The notes under the pieces are model-generated. The model ran no database searches. It saw only the letters and a list, made by a program, of their open reading frames with translations, and was not told the origin of the DNA. From the NCBI GenBank assembly GCA_937893635.1, contig CALBGF010000077.1, positions 1 through 23,196 of the forward strand: a stretch of 23,196 nt of DNA. The letters are read 5' to 3'. This DNA comes from an uncultured Mollicutes bacterium (lineage in GTDB: Bacteria > Bacillota_I > Bacilli_A > RFN20 > CAG-826). The translations under genes were made by a program, and so were the position numbers. Shown one piece after another: positions 6,637-13,808 of this stretch (the first letter of the stretch is position 1; each line of letters begins with the position of its first letter).

Positions 6637-9489
6637 TTATTTTTCTTCTTTCTTCTCTTTAACTAATTGGATAATTGGTAAGGTAATACCAGCGATTGCG
6701 CCTAACCAAATTATAGCATCTACACTCCATAATAGGGCTTGCCAATTAAATATATGTGAATTTCCTTTAATACTAGAAGAATATTCTTGTACCGCATTAG
6801 AATTTGTAACGGCATAAATAATATTTTTAGCAGCGTTATGGATATAATGATTAACAGTATTGTTTTCTTTATAGTTAGCAGAACTATTAGTTAATCCTCC
6901 AACTGTTTCATTTACAGCCGCTAACGGCCATAATTGGTTATTAGAATTTAACCAAATATCAGTTCCACCATATAATCCAGAAATCATATCTTGGTAATAC
7001 ATAGCGGTTACAGATGCTTGGTCAGTAATAGCCATGCCTTTGAATCCCCATTCGTTTCTTAAGACATTTGTCATTAAGCCTTTATGAGCACCAGCCCAAG
7101 TAGCACCAATACGGTTCATAGCTACCATTACAGCGACCGAATTACCTTCGATAGTGGCATATTCAAATCCTTTTAAGCAAATTTCACGAATTTCTTGTTC
7201 ATTAGCAAAATAAGCTCCGCCATATCTATTCGTTTCTTGATCATTTAAGGCAAAGTGTTTCATATAAGCGATAACGCCCATTGAACGAACACCTTTCATT
7301 TCGCTAGCAGCAATAATACCTGATAAATAGCCATCTTCAGAGAAATATTCAAAGTTACGTCCGCTATAAGGAGAACGATGAATATCAATACCAGGAGCGT
7401 ACCATCCTGCGACATTTGCCGCAATTGAATCTTCACCAATATGAATACCGACTTCTTCAATTAAATCTTTATTCCATGTAGAAGACATTACTACTTCTGC
7501 TGGCCATGCCATACATGAAGTACCACCAACTAAAGTACCAGATATTCCGGATGGACCATCTTTATCTTGAGTTGAAGGTAAGCCAATAGAATCAATTGCC
7601 ATAGTGGAATAACCACCAGTTCTTACTAATTTAGAAGCTTGATTCCAAGTAAGTTGATTGACTAAATCATCCCATTTTGAGTCGTTATAATCAACGCCAA
7701 TTAAATCTTTAACCGTATAACTTGTACTTGTTGAACCAAATGTTACTTTTTCTAAAGAAGTATCATTAATAACAGCATCGCTTCTATTCCATTTTAAATC
7801 TTCAATTAATTGATTTGGAGCAGTCCAAGATTTGTTTTGGTAATTAGATGAACTTTCTAAAGTAGAAACCCAATTACTTCTACTCAAATATTTAAAGTTA
7901 CTATCATATTTATTAATATCTGCATCTTCAAATTGATTAGTTATTGTATAATCAGTGACATCGGATTTAGCATATGTTTCTTTATCAAGTGTTGCTTGTG
8001 TGAATGCTAATTTAGCTAAGTTAGCATTACCATTAACATTTGGAGTATTAAGTAAAGCATGAATATTATTAAGTGCTTCATGCGCACCATTACCAATACT
8101 AAAATAATAATCACCAGCATCTAAAACATAAGTTTTTGCATCCTTATAGTCATAAGATGTTAATTGTTTTTTATCAACTTTTACTTCAACATTACTAACT
8201 GTTTCTCCGCTTTTAATAATATCAGTTTTTGTAACACCAACTAATTCAATCGCGGATGTTTCAATTTTACCATTATATGGTTTACGAGCATATACTTCGA
8301 TTACATCTTTTCCATCCATATCTCCAGTATTAGTTACATCAACAGTTATTTCAAAACTATTTCCATCGCTTGTTTCGCTAACTTTGAAGTTAGAATATTC
8401 AAAAGTTGTATAAGATAAGCCAAATCCAAATGGGTATTGAACTTCGGAATCATAATTAAATGATCCGGCATTACCTTGATTTAATAAAGCATCTTCGTAG
8501 CGAGTTTCATAATAGCGATATCCAACATATATTCCTTCGCCATATACTAAGTACTTATTTGCTCTTTCGGTATTCTTGTCGGCATTAGCAATGCTAAAAT
8601 CACCCATATTGCTAAATGAAGGTGCGGAAGTTGAATCGTAAGCAAATGTATCGACTAATTTACCAGATGGGTTACTAGTTCCTGCTATTACACTAGCTAA
8701 GCCATATAATCCTTCTTGTCCAACGCCGCCACACCATAAAACAGATTTTACATTTTGATAAGCTGCATCTTCTAAGAATCCTAATTCAATTGGATTATTA
8801 GTATTAACAATTAATATAACTTTATCAAAATTAGCGCACGCTAGTTTGATTGTATCTCTTTCATTATCATCAACTTGTAAATAACGATAGCCAGTTGAAA
8901 GAGTGTTAAGAGGTAAATCTGATGATTCTCCTCCGCTTCTTCCAATTGTGACAATTGCTACTTCATCATCTTTAATAGTTTTTAAAGCGTTAGAGTCACC
9001 ATTAATTACACTAACGGGAACTTCATTAACACTAAAAGCACCTTTTCCTGTTTCATCAGGATATGTTTTACGGTATGATTTTCCTTTACCAGTACTATAA
9101 AAGTCCCATAAGTTTTGATCAACGCTAAATCCTTCTTTTTCTAAAGCAGTTTTTAGTGTTGGAGCGGTTGATACGTCAACAGCGCCACTACCAGATCCGC
9201 CATAAACAAAGTCGACAGAGTTTTGACCGAATATAGCAATTTTCTTTTCAGTTTTTAAAGGTAAAGCATTATCTTTATTTTGAAGAAGAACGCTACCTTC
9301 TTTAACAACTTCTTGAGCACATGCTTTTTCGGCTTCACTAGCTACATAGTCACTTTTAGAAAAGAATGTATTTAATAAACCTTCATAACGATAAGCAATA
9401 CTTGTTCCAACGCCCATACCAACAGCTAAAATAGTTGAAACAGAGATTGATGTTATTTTTGCCCAAAGTGGGAATTTCTTTTTACTCAT
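6637..9489 (-). CDS. Membrane-anchored glycoside hydrolase family 3 enzyme, swapped domain order
   Basis: 950 aa. Residues 8-31 form a transmembrane anchor and residues about 918-943 a second one, both flanked by lysines. Between them the GH3 modules appear in reverse of the common order: the alpha/beta sandwich domain first (about 50-290, EGSVLLQNKDNALPLK and KIAIFGQNS), then a fibronectin-III-like domain (about 350-470, YPFGFGLSYTTFEYSNF), then the catalytic barrel (about 590-860). Barrel motifs are KDGPSG (642-647), GRNFEYFSEDG (710-720), KHFALNDQETNR (744-755) and ITDQAS with the probable nucleophile D823. The GH3 domain swap is known from Butyrivibrio fibrisolvens beta-glucosidase. The likely activity is beta-glucosidase or beta-xylosidase/glycan trimming at the outer face of the membrane; substrate unknown. 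AAAGGAG precedes the ATG. It follows a small lipoprotein gene and is probably repressed by CcpA. Confidence 0.93.
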   Translation of the reverse strand: MSKKKFPLWAKITSISVSTILAVGMGVGTSIAYRYEGLLNTFFSKSDYVASEAEKACAQEVVKEGSVLLQNKDNALPLKTEKKIAIFGQNSVDFVYGGSGSGAVDVSTAPTLKTALEKEGFSVDQNLWDFYSTGKGKSYRKTYPDETGKGAFSVNEVPVSVINGDSNALKTIKDDEVAIVTIGRSGGESSDLPLNTLSTGYRYLQVDDNERDTIKLACANFDKVILIVNTNNPIELGFLEDAAYQNVKSVLWCGGVGQEGLYGLASVIAGTSNPSGKLVDTFAYDSTSAPSFSNMGDFSIANADKNTERANKYLVYGEGIYVGYRYYETRYEDALLNQGNAGSFNYDSEVQYPFGFGLSYTTFEYSNFKVSETSDGNSFEITVDVTNTGDMDGKDVIEVYARKPYNGKIETSAIELVGVTKTDIIKSGETVSNVEVKVDKKQLTSYDYKDAKTYVLDAGDYYFSIGNGAHEALNNIHALLNTPNVNGNANLAKLAFTQATLDKETYAKSDVTDYTITNQFEDADINKYDSNFKYLSRSNWVSTLESSSNYQNKSWTAPNQLIEDLKWNRSDAVINDTSLEKVTFGSTSTSYTVKDLIGVDYNDSKWDDLVNQLTWNQASKLVRTGGYSTMAIDSIGLPSTQDKDGPSGISGTLVGGTSCMAWPAEVVMSSTWNKDLIEEVGIHIGEDSIAANVAGWYAPGIDIHRSPYSGRNFEYFSEDGYLSGIIAASEMKGVRSMGVIAYMKHFALNDQETNRYGGAYFANEQEIREICLKGFEYATIEGNSVAVMVAMNRIGATWAGAHKGLMTNVLRNEWGFKGMAITDQASVTAMYYQDMISGLYGGTDIWLNSNNQLWPLAAVNETVGGLTNSSANYKENNTVNHYIHNAAKNIIYAVTNSNAVQEYSSSIKGNSHIFNWQALLWSVDAIIWLGAIAGITLPIIQLVKEKKEEK

Positions 9490-9524
9490 AATAAATAATT
9501 TCTCCTTTCAAAAATTAAAATGAA

Positions 9525-9549
9525 AGGTGATTAAATGCATTAATCACCT
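9525..9549 (-). terminator. Hairpin between lipoprotein and GH3 genes
   Basis: A perfect 10-bp stem (9525-9534 with 9540-9549, AGGTGATTAA/TTAATCACCT) and 5-nt loop, followed on the minus strand by an interrupted T-rich stretch. It may be a leaky terminator or an RNA-processing/stability hairpin that sets the ratio of lipoprotein to GH3 enzyme. Confidence 0.5.
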
Positions 9550-9557
9550 AGTTAATA

Positions 9558-10139
9558 TTATTCAACTACTTTAACGTCAGCTTCAATGCACATTCTATTT
9601 TCAGCTTTGGTATCAGTAACATTATCAACGTTATAAATATAACGATTACCAGGTTTTCCATAAGTATTTAAGAATTCTTCTTTAGAATTGATCATAGCGC
9701 CACCTGCTAATTCATGAGGGAATGTTGATGTATCGCTATCAATTGATAATGAGAACATACCATTATAAATATCATTATTAACTTGTACGTGAGTTGCATC
9801 ACTTAAGACGATTTCTGTATAACCATCATATTTAGCGTTTCTAGCACCTAATGTGTAAGTACCTTCAATTAAATAAATGTAGTTAGTCATCTCACTTGGA
9901 TTAATTTGAGTTAATGAATAATTACCATTATCAAATAATTCAAGTTGTTCATAGTATTGTTGAATGGTAGTTTCTGTTACTTCTTGACCATTTTGGTCTT
10001 TATAAGTGTTAGTTTGGCTAATAGTATACTTAGCAATATAAATGTTTGCTAATTTAGCTTCTGAAGTCTCAGAACAGCCAGTTAATGCACCAAGAGATGC
10101 AAGAGAAAGCATTGCGCCTAATAGAAATTTCTTTTTCAT
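9558..10139 (-). CDS. Small lipoprotein of unknown function
   Basis: 193 aa. Signal peptide MKKKFLLGAMLSLASLGALTGC with lipobox ALTGC (cysteine 22), so the mature chain is anchored on the outer membrane face. The body is rich in beta-strand-like polar sequence (YSLTQINPSE, IEGTYTLG, YTEIVLSDAT) and recalls lipocalin-like or DUF-type extracytoplasmic proteins, but I recognise no family. AGGAGG precedes the ATG by 9-10 nt. It is the first gene after a promoter with a cre site and is followed by the GH3 gene after 68 nt, so it may assist the enzyme or bind its substrate or product; that is inference. Confidence 0.85.
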   Translation of the reverse strand: MKKKFLLGAMLSLASLGALTGCSETSEAKLANIYIAKYTISQTNTYKDQNGQEVTETTIQQYYEQLELFDNGNYSLTQINPSEMTNYIYLIEGTYTLGARNAKYDGYTEIVLSDATHVQVNNDIYNGMFSLSIDSDTSTFPHELAGGAMINSKEEFLNTYGKPGNRYIYNVDNVTDTKAENRMCIEADVKVVE

Positions 10140-10179
10140 TTTATTAAATCCTCCTATTGAAAAATGAATTTACAAATGC

Positions 10180-10208
10180 ATTTTAAAAGTGAATGAAAAC
10201 GCTTGCAA
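10180..10208 (-). promoter_or_regulatory. SigA-type promoter of the lipoprotein-GH3 operon
   Basis: -35 TTGCAA (10203-10208), 17-bp spacer, -10 TAAAAT (10180-10185) on the minus strand. +1 near 10173, 34 nt before the lipoprotein ATG. Confidence 0.65.
10194..10207 (-). promoter_or_regulatory. cre site (CcpA operator)
   Basis: TGCAAGCGTTTTCA on the minus strand fits the catabolite-responsive element TGNAANCGNNNNCA without mismatch and overlaps the -35 and spacer. In Firmicutes, CcpA with phosphorylated HPr bound at such a place represses. This agrees with a downstream glycosidase gene. Confidence 0.8.
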
Positions 10209-10211
10209 ACA

Positions 10212-10245
10212 TTTGGCATAAGAGGACGATTTTTTGTCACAAGAG
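10212..10245. promoter_or_regulatory. Two 13-bp direct repeats spaced 21 bp, likely activator site
   Basis: TTTGGCATAAGAG (10212-10224) and TTTGTCACAAGAG (10233-10245) differ at only two of 13 positions, with starts exactly 21 bp apart. The nearer repeat ends 3 bp from the -35. Pairs of direct repeats two helical turns apart beside the -35 are characteristic of LytTR regulators such as AgrA, and a LytTR regulator is encoded by the adjacent operon. The bases differ from the AgrA consensus. Confidence 0.6.
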
Positions 10246-10252
10246 ACATAAT

Positions 10253-11602
10253 TTAGTCATTGTAAGCGGTTGGAATCATTATTTTTAAGGTAAAAATGTT
10301 ATTTTCACTACTTATGGAAATTATTCCTTTATATTTCTTCACAATTGATTTAATGGAAGAAAGTCCATAACCATGATAACCATTTTTTTCTTTTCTAGTT
10401 AATATAGTTCCATCTTTCTTTTCTAATGTTCCATCAAAATAATTGGTAATATTAATTAAGATGTTACCCATGTAATTATCAATATTTACACTAATGATTC
10501 TTTTTGATACTTCTAACTTCTCACTTGCCTCGATTGCATTATCAAGAGCGTTTCCAAACAAAGTGTAAATATCACTTGTGTCAATAGTTTTTAATTTACT
10601 GGCATCGCCTAAATAAGATAATTTTATATTGTTATTTAAGCAATATAGTTCTTTTTCCATCAAAATGATATCTAACACTTCATTATTAGTATGGATGTTA
10701 ATATCATAAATCATTATTTCTTTTTGGAGTTTATTTAATACTTCATTACGATCTTCTACTTGCATAGTTTTTAAGTCTTCAATTTGATGCTTAAGGTCGT
10801 GACACTTACGGTTAATTAAATCAATAGAATCCTTTTTTAGTAAAAATTGCTTATTATTTTCATGAAGTAATTGATTAATGATTTCTTTTTCATTTTTTCT
10901 TTTGTTTTCATAAAGTAATAAGAAAACAGAAAAAAGGATAAGCGCACTAATGGAAAGTTCAATTAATAAACCAAGATAATCAGGATTTTCTACTCCTGGA
11001 CGGCGATATATATCTTGTCCAGCAAAAGATAAAAATAAAGTAAGAACTAACATTAAGGTATATAAAATAGTTGTACTTCTTCTTTCTGGAGCATAGACAT
11101 TACCGATGTTTTTAAATTTACGCGAAATAAAGAAGTAAGTAGGTACTAAAATTATTAAGTATGATGAAGCGCATATTAAAAAGTATATAGCGACATTCGC
11201 GCACACTTTTGGAATTAAAGTTAAAGCTAAGAATTCATTAATAAGTGTATATTCTATATGTTGTAAAGCGTAACCCGCTGAAGCATATAGTAAACTTTGC
11301 TCAAAATTAAACTTAAAATTAAATGTCAAATATAAACAAGACATAAGCACAAGAAAGCAATACCAAGCAATAACTATAATCGACATAAGCGGTTGTGTTA
11401 TGCCTATAGTAGCTAAAAACTTCACTAAAAAGACATATCCTTGTGACAAAACAAGCATAATAATGGATGATGGGATGATTCTTTTTAAGAAATTTTCTCT
11501 TTTTTGCGAGCAAGGAAGAACTAATACTAATTCACCTAGTAATAATTCAATAATAAATCTTAGTTCTTCAAAGACATCTAAAAACGTGATATCACTAAAC
11601 AT
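10253..11602 (-). CDS. Sensor histidine kinase, AgrC/GHKL type
   Basis: 449 aa. About six membrane segments occupy residues 15-232 with no large extracellular domain, as in AgrC-like receptors. The cytoplasmic part has the dimerisation/phosphoacceptor helix NRKCHDLKHQI with H268, then a HATPase_c_5-type domain: N box LFGNALDNAIEA (348-359; N351, N355) and G box GYHGYGLSSIKSI (408-420). It should phosphorylate the LytTR regulator whose gene it overlaps by 8 nt (ATGTTTAG), a translational coupling. No gene for a signal peptide precursor or AgrB-type protease is present, so the signal may be a peptide encoded elsewhere or something else. The gene ends 44 nt before the paired direct repeats of the lipoprotein-GH3 promoter. 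Confidence 0.9.
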   Translation of the reverse strand: MFSDITFLDVFEELRFIIELLLGELVLVLPCSQKRENFLKRIIPSSIIMLVLSQGYVFLVKFLATIGITQPLMSIIVIAWYCFLVLMSCLYLTFNFKFNFEQSLLYASAGYALQHIEYTLINEFLALTLIPKVCANVAIYFLICASSYLIILVPTYFFISRKFKNIGNVYAPERRSTTILYTLMLVLTLFLSFAGQDIYRRPGVENPDYLGLLIELSISALILFSVFLLLYENKRKNEKEIINQLLHENNKQFLLKKDSIDLINRKCHDLKHQIEDLKTMQVEDRNEVLNKLQKEIMIYDINIHTNNEVLDIILMEKELYCLNNNIKLSYLGDASKLKTIDTSDIYTLFGNALDNAIEASEKLEVSKRIISVNIDNYMGNILINITNYFDGTLEKKDGTILTRKEKNGYHGYGLSSIKSIVKKYKGIISISSENNIFTLKIMIPTAYND

Positions 11603-12296
11603 AATTTTTTACCAACTCTTTTTTAAATTCTTGTTTTCGAGAACGCGATACTTTCAAAACAACATCTTTAATATAAACATCATCTCCGATAAATTTAGAA
11701 ATTTTTCGCATATTGATAATATTAAATTTATTAATACGGAAAAAGCCAAATTTAGCAAGTTTATTTTCGGCATCACTTAGAGTTTGACGCACAGTATATT
11801 TTTTATTATTAACGCAATATGTTAAATAATGACCATAAACTTCGATGTAATCAATATCACTAATATTTACTGATACTTTTTCTTCTGTAGTAGTTAAAAT
11901 AATAAAGTCGCTAATTTTACTATTAATCTTATCGATGATACGCGGCATTTTTAAGTTAAACTCTTCTTCTGTTATTGGCTTAATGATATAAGCAGATGCA
12001 TCAACGCTATAACCTTCAATAGCGTAAGCCATAGACGAGGTAATAAAGACAATTACTAAATTATTTCCTAATCTTTCTCTTGCTTTACGGGCGATATCCA
12101 TACCGGTTAATGATCCACCTAAGAATATATCAAAAAATAGTAAATCAAAAATATCATTACTAGATAAAAAACTATTCGCGGAATTAAATACTTTTAAAGA
12201 ATATTCGATGGAATGCTTATTAAAGTAGTTTTCAATTACTTTTGTAAGTTTTTCTTGATCAATTTGACTATCTTCCACAATGCCGATGTTAATCAT
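11595..12296 (-). CDS. LytTR-type response regulator
   Basis: 233 aa. Receiver domain (about 1-120) with acidic residues E8-D9, phosphoacceptor D56 (LLFFDIFLGG), and the conserved lysine in YIIKPI. A LytTR DNA-binding domain follows (about 133-230): VNISDIDYIEVYGHYLTYCVNN, FGFFRINKFNIINMRKI and VLKVSRSRKQEFKKEL match the AgrA/LytR pattern. The ATG at 12296 sits 6 nt after AGGTGA; an in-frame GTG at 12305 lies inside that site. First gene of a two-gene operon with the histidine kinase. Probable target is the promoter at 10180-10245, by position and repeat geometry. Confidence 0.92.
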   Translation of the reverse strand: MINIGIVEDSQIDQEKLTKVIENYFNKHSIEYSLKVFNSANSFLSSNDIFDLLFFDIFLGGSLTGMDIARKARERLGNNLVIVFITSSMAYAIEGYSVDASAYIIKPITEEEFNLKMPRIIDKINSKISDFIILTTTEEKVSVNISDIDYIEVYGHYLTYCVNNKKYTVRQTLSDAENKLAKFGFFRINKFNIINMRKISKFIGDDVYIKDVVLKVSRSRKQEFKKELVKNYV

Positions 12297-12313
12297 AATG
12301 TTCACCTACTACT

Positions 12314-12322
12314 AGTATAACA
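12314..12322 (-). promoter_or_regulatory. Extended -10 promoter of the two-component operon
   Basis: TGTTATACT on the minus strand (TGn plus TATACT), weak -35. +1 near 12307 leaves a leader of about 11 nt containing only the ribosome binding site. It lies just downstream of the spo0A terminator. Confidence 0.55.
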
Positions 12323-12344
12323 AATATTTAAGATAATTAAAATA

Positions 12345-12369
12345 TAAAAAAAGCCCTTGTTATCGGGCT
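12345..12369 (-). terminator. Terminator of spo0A
   Basis: AGCCC/GGGCT stem (12352-12356 with 12365-12369), 8-nt loop, followed on the minus strand by seven T and further T-rich sequence. Confidence 0.85.
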
Positions 12370-12388
12370 GTTATAGTTTTGAAATTAA

Positions 12389-13186
12389 TTAATGCATCAT
12401 AATGGCATTTTTCTTAATTACAGATAAATAATCCGCGATCATCACGATAAATTCGGAATTAGTTGGTTTAGCTTTTTCTGCACTAATGGAATAACCAAAT
12501 ATTTCATCAATTAAATCAATATTTCCACGATTCCATGCTACTTCGATAGCGTGTCTTATTGCTCTTTCAACGCGACTTGAAGTTGATTTATATTTTTTAG
12601 CGATTTCTGGATATAAAGATTTCGTAATTTGACCAACATATTCATCTTGATTAGCAAAAGTTAATAAGATACCTGTTCTTAAGAAATTATAGCCTTTAAT
12701 ATGCGCTGGTACTCCTATTTCATGTAATAAATCAGATAAGCGTTTTTCAATTGAGATATCATCTTCCCCATTTGAAGCTGGTAAAGCGTTTTGCTTTTGA
12801 AAATCGCCATCAATAATAGTTTGAATAGCATCTAACATTACTGAATCCTTAAATGGCTTGATGACAAACATATCGCCACCATAAGTCGAAATTAAATTAA
12901 GGACTTTTTCGTTTACTAATGCCGACATACAAATAGTATGTTTAATAGTAACACCATAAATTCCTTCTTTTAATTGTTTCAATAAGGCATAGCCATCTAA
13001 TTGAGGCATAACCATATCCATAATTAAAATATCAATAACACCAGCATTACGCATTTTACGAATCGCTTCTTCTCCATTATTAGCGGTATCAACTAAACAC
13101 ATATTTGGTTGCTTAGCTATTATCGATATTAAGTAATCAACGTATTGTTGATTATCATCTGCAACGAAAATTTTAATTTTCTCCAT
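12389..13186 (-). CDS. spo0A: Sporulation master regulator Spo0A
   Basis: 265 aa, close to B. subtilis Spo0A (267). Receiver domain with D10, D11, phosphoacceptor D57 (ILIMDMVMP), S88 and K110 (FVIKPF), a linker (about 128-143), and a Spo0A_C effector domain. The DNA-recognition stretch STSSRVERAIRHAIEVAW (201-218) is diagnostic of Spo0A, and its C-terminal SEFIVMIADYLSV segment is also typical. When phosphorylated it binds TGTCGAA boxes and starts sporulation. A GGGAGGG site lies upstream of the ATG. In Bacillus spo0A follows spoIVB directly; here a DUF4279 gene and a terminator lie between them. Two inverted 0A-like boxes are upstream. Confidence 0.98.
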   Translation of the reverse strand: MEKIKIFVADDNQQYVDYLISIIAKQPNMCLVDTANNGEEAIRKMRNAGVIDILIMDMVMPQLDGYALLKQLKEGIYGVTIKHTICMSALVNEKVLNLISTYGGDMFVIKPFKDSVMLDAIQTIIDGDFQKQNALPASNGEDDISIEKRLSDLLHEIGVPAHIKGYNFLRTGILLTFANQDEYVGQITKSLYPEIAKKYKSTSSRVERAIRHAIEVAWNRGNIDLIDEIFGYSISAEKAKPTNSEFIVMIADYLSVIKKNAIMMH

Positions 13187-13215
13187 GTTTCATTGCCCTC
13201 CCTTTTCAATTAATA

Positions 13216-13221
13216 ATTATA
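13216..13221 (-). promoter_or_regulatory. -10 of spo0A
   Basis: TATAAT on the minus strand 29 bp before the ATG, with no clear -35 for SigA and no clear SigH site. Confidence 0.45.
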
Positions 13222-13290
13222 GAATAGTAATTTTTTAATTGCTATAAATTATTTTTTGAAATACCATAAATTTGCTAAAAGTCTTATAAA

Positions 13291-13320
13291 TTCGACAAAA
13301 TTCGTGCTTTTAATGTCGAA
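13291..13320. promoter_or_regulatory. Inverted pair of Spo0A (0A) boxes
   Basis: TTCGACA at 13291-13297 and TGTCGAA at 13314-13320, both exact 7-mers of the 0A box in opposite orientation, 16 bp apart, about 100 bp upstream of the spo0A start. They suggest autoregulation, as in Bacillus. Confidence 0.7.
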
Positions 13321-13743
13321 TTAGTCTTCTTCGTTTTCGTAAATATATAAATCAATGTCGATATTTGTTCGTGTTTCATGGCAAAAATCAATAACATCAA
13401 GTGATGGCGCTAAAGCGGGCGCAATATCATTAACATAAACATGAGGTACAATTTCTAAAGTAAAAGTAACATCATTATTGGCCATAATATTTTTTAATAT
13501 ATCGATTTTACTTAGTAATGGTTTAATAACTTCTTCCATTTGTTCTTCGACAATTGGATTATAGTTATCACATTTATTAAAATCCCATCTAGCAAATTCA
13601 AATAATTTTCCATCTCTTCTTTTATCCCCGATTTTAACTACTTTAAATGGTTTTAGATCCAATAGTTTAGTTATTTCATCCGGATCAAAGTTACCTTTTA
13701 TACTAAAATATGTATAGCAACTATTTTTTGTTTTTAAATCCAT
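13321..13743 (-). CDS. DUF4279-family protein
   Basis: 140 aa, cytosolic, no signal or membrane segment. The pattern YFSIKGNFDPDEITKLLDLKP, KIGDKRRDGKL and ARWDFN, followed by a helix and FTLEIVPHV, matches DUF4279 proteins, which have no established function. The ATG at 13743 follows AGGTGA by 5-6 nt; an in-frame GTG at 13752 is inside the ribosome binding site. It has its own extended -10 promoter and is separated from spoIVB by a terminator, so it is a separate unit inserted between spoIVB and spo0A. An 0A box touches its stop codon. Confidence 0.75.
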   Translation of the reverse strand: MDLKTKNSCYTYFSIKGNFDPDEITKLLDLKPFKVVKIGDKRRDGKLFEFARWDFNKCDNYNPIVEEQMEEVIKPLLSKIDILKNIMANNDVTFTLEIVPHVYVNDIAPALAPSLDVIDFCHETRTNIDIDLYIYENEED

Positions 13744-13760
13744 TTTTATCACCTACTTGA

Positions 13761-13769
13761 ATTTTAGCA
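13761..13769 (-). promoter_or_regulatory. Extended -10 promoter of the DUF4279 gene
   Basis: TGCTAAAAT on the minus strand, +1 near 13754, leader of about 11 nt. Weak -35. Confidence 0.6.
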
Positions 13770-13779
13770 TAAATTCATA

Positions 13780-13804
13780 TAAAAAGGCGAAATTTTTCGC
13801 CTTT
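13780..13804 (-). terminator. Terminator of spoIVB
   Basis: A 9-bp stem (13783-13791 with 13796-13804, AAAGGCGAA/TTCGCCTTT) with a 4-nt loop and a short T run on the minus strand. It probably ends the long asp23-to-spoIVB unit. Confidence 0.8.
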
Positions 13805-13808
13805 AATA

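Noticed and set aside
8903..9100. Plus-strand open frame opposite the GH3 gene
   Set aside because: No ribosome binding site, sequence is antisense of a well-supported GH3 coding region.
11400..11780. Plus-strand 126-aa frame opposite the kinase/regulator junction
   Set aside because: Antisense to two overlapping, clearly conserved genes; composition is that of a shadow frame.
13546..13552. TTCGACA inside the DUF4279 coding region
   Set aside because: Within codons and away from a promoter; a 7-mer is expected by chance now and then.
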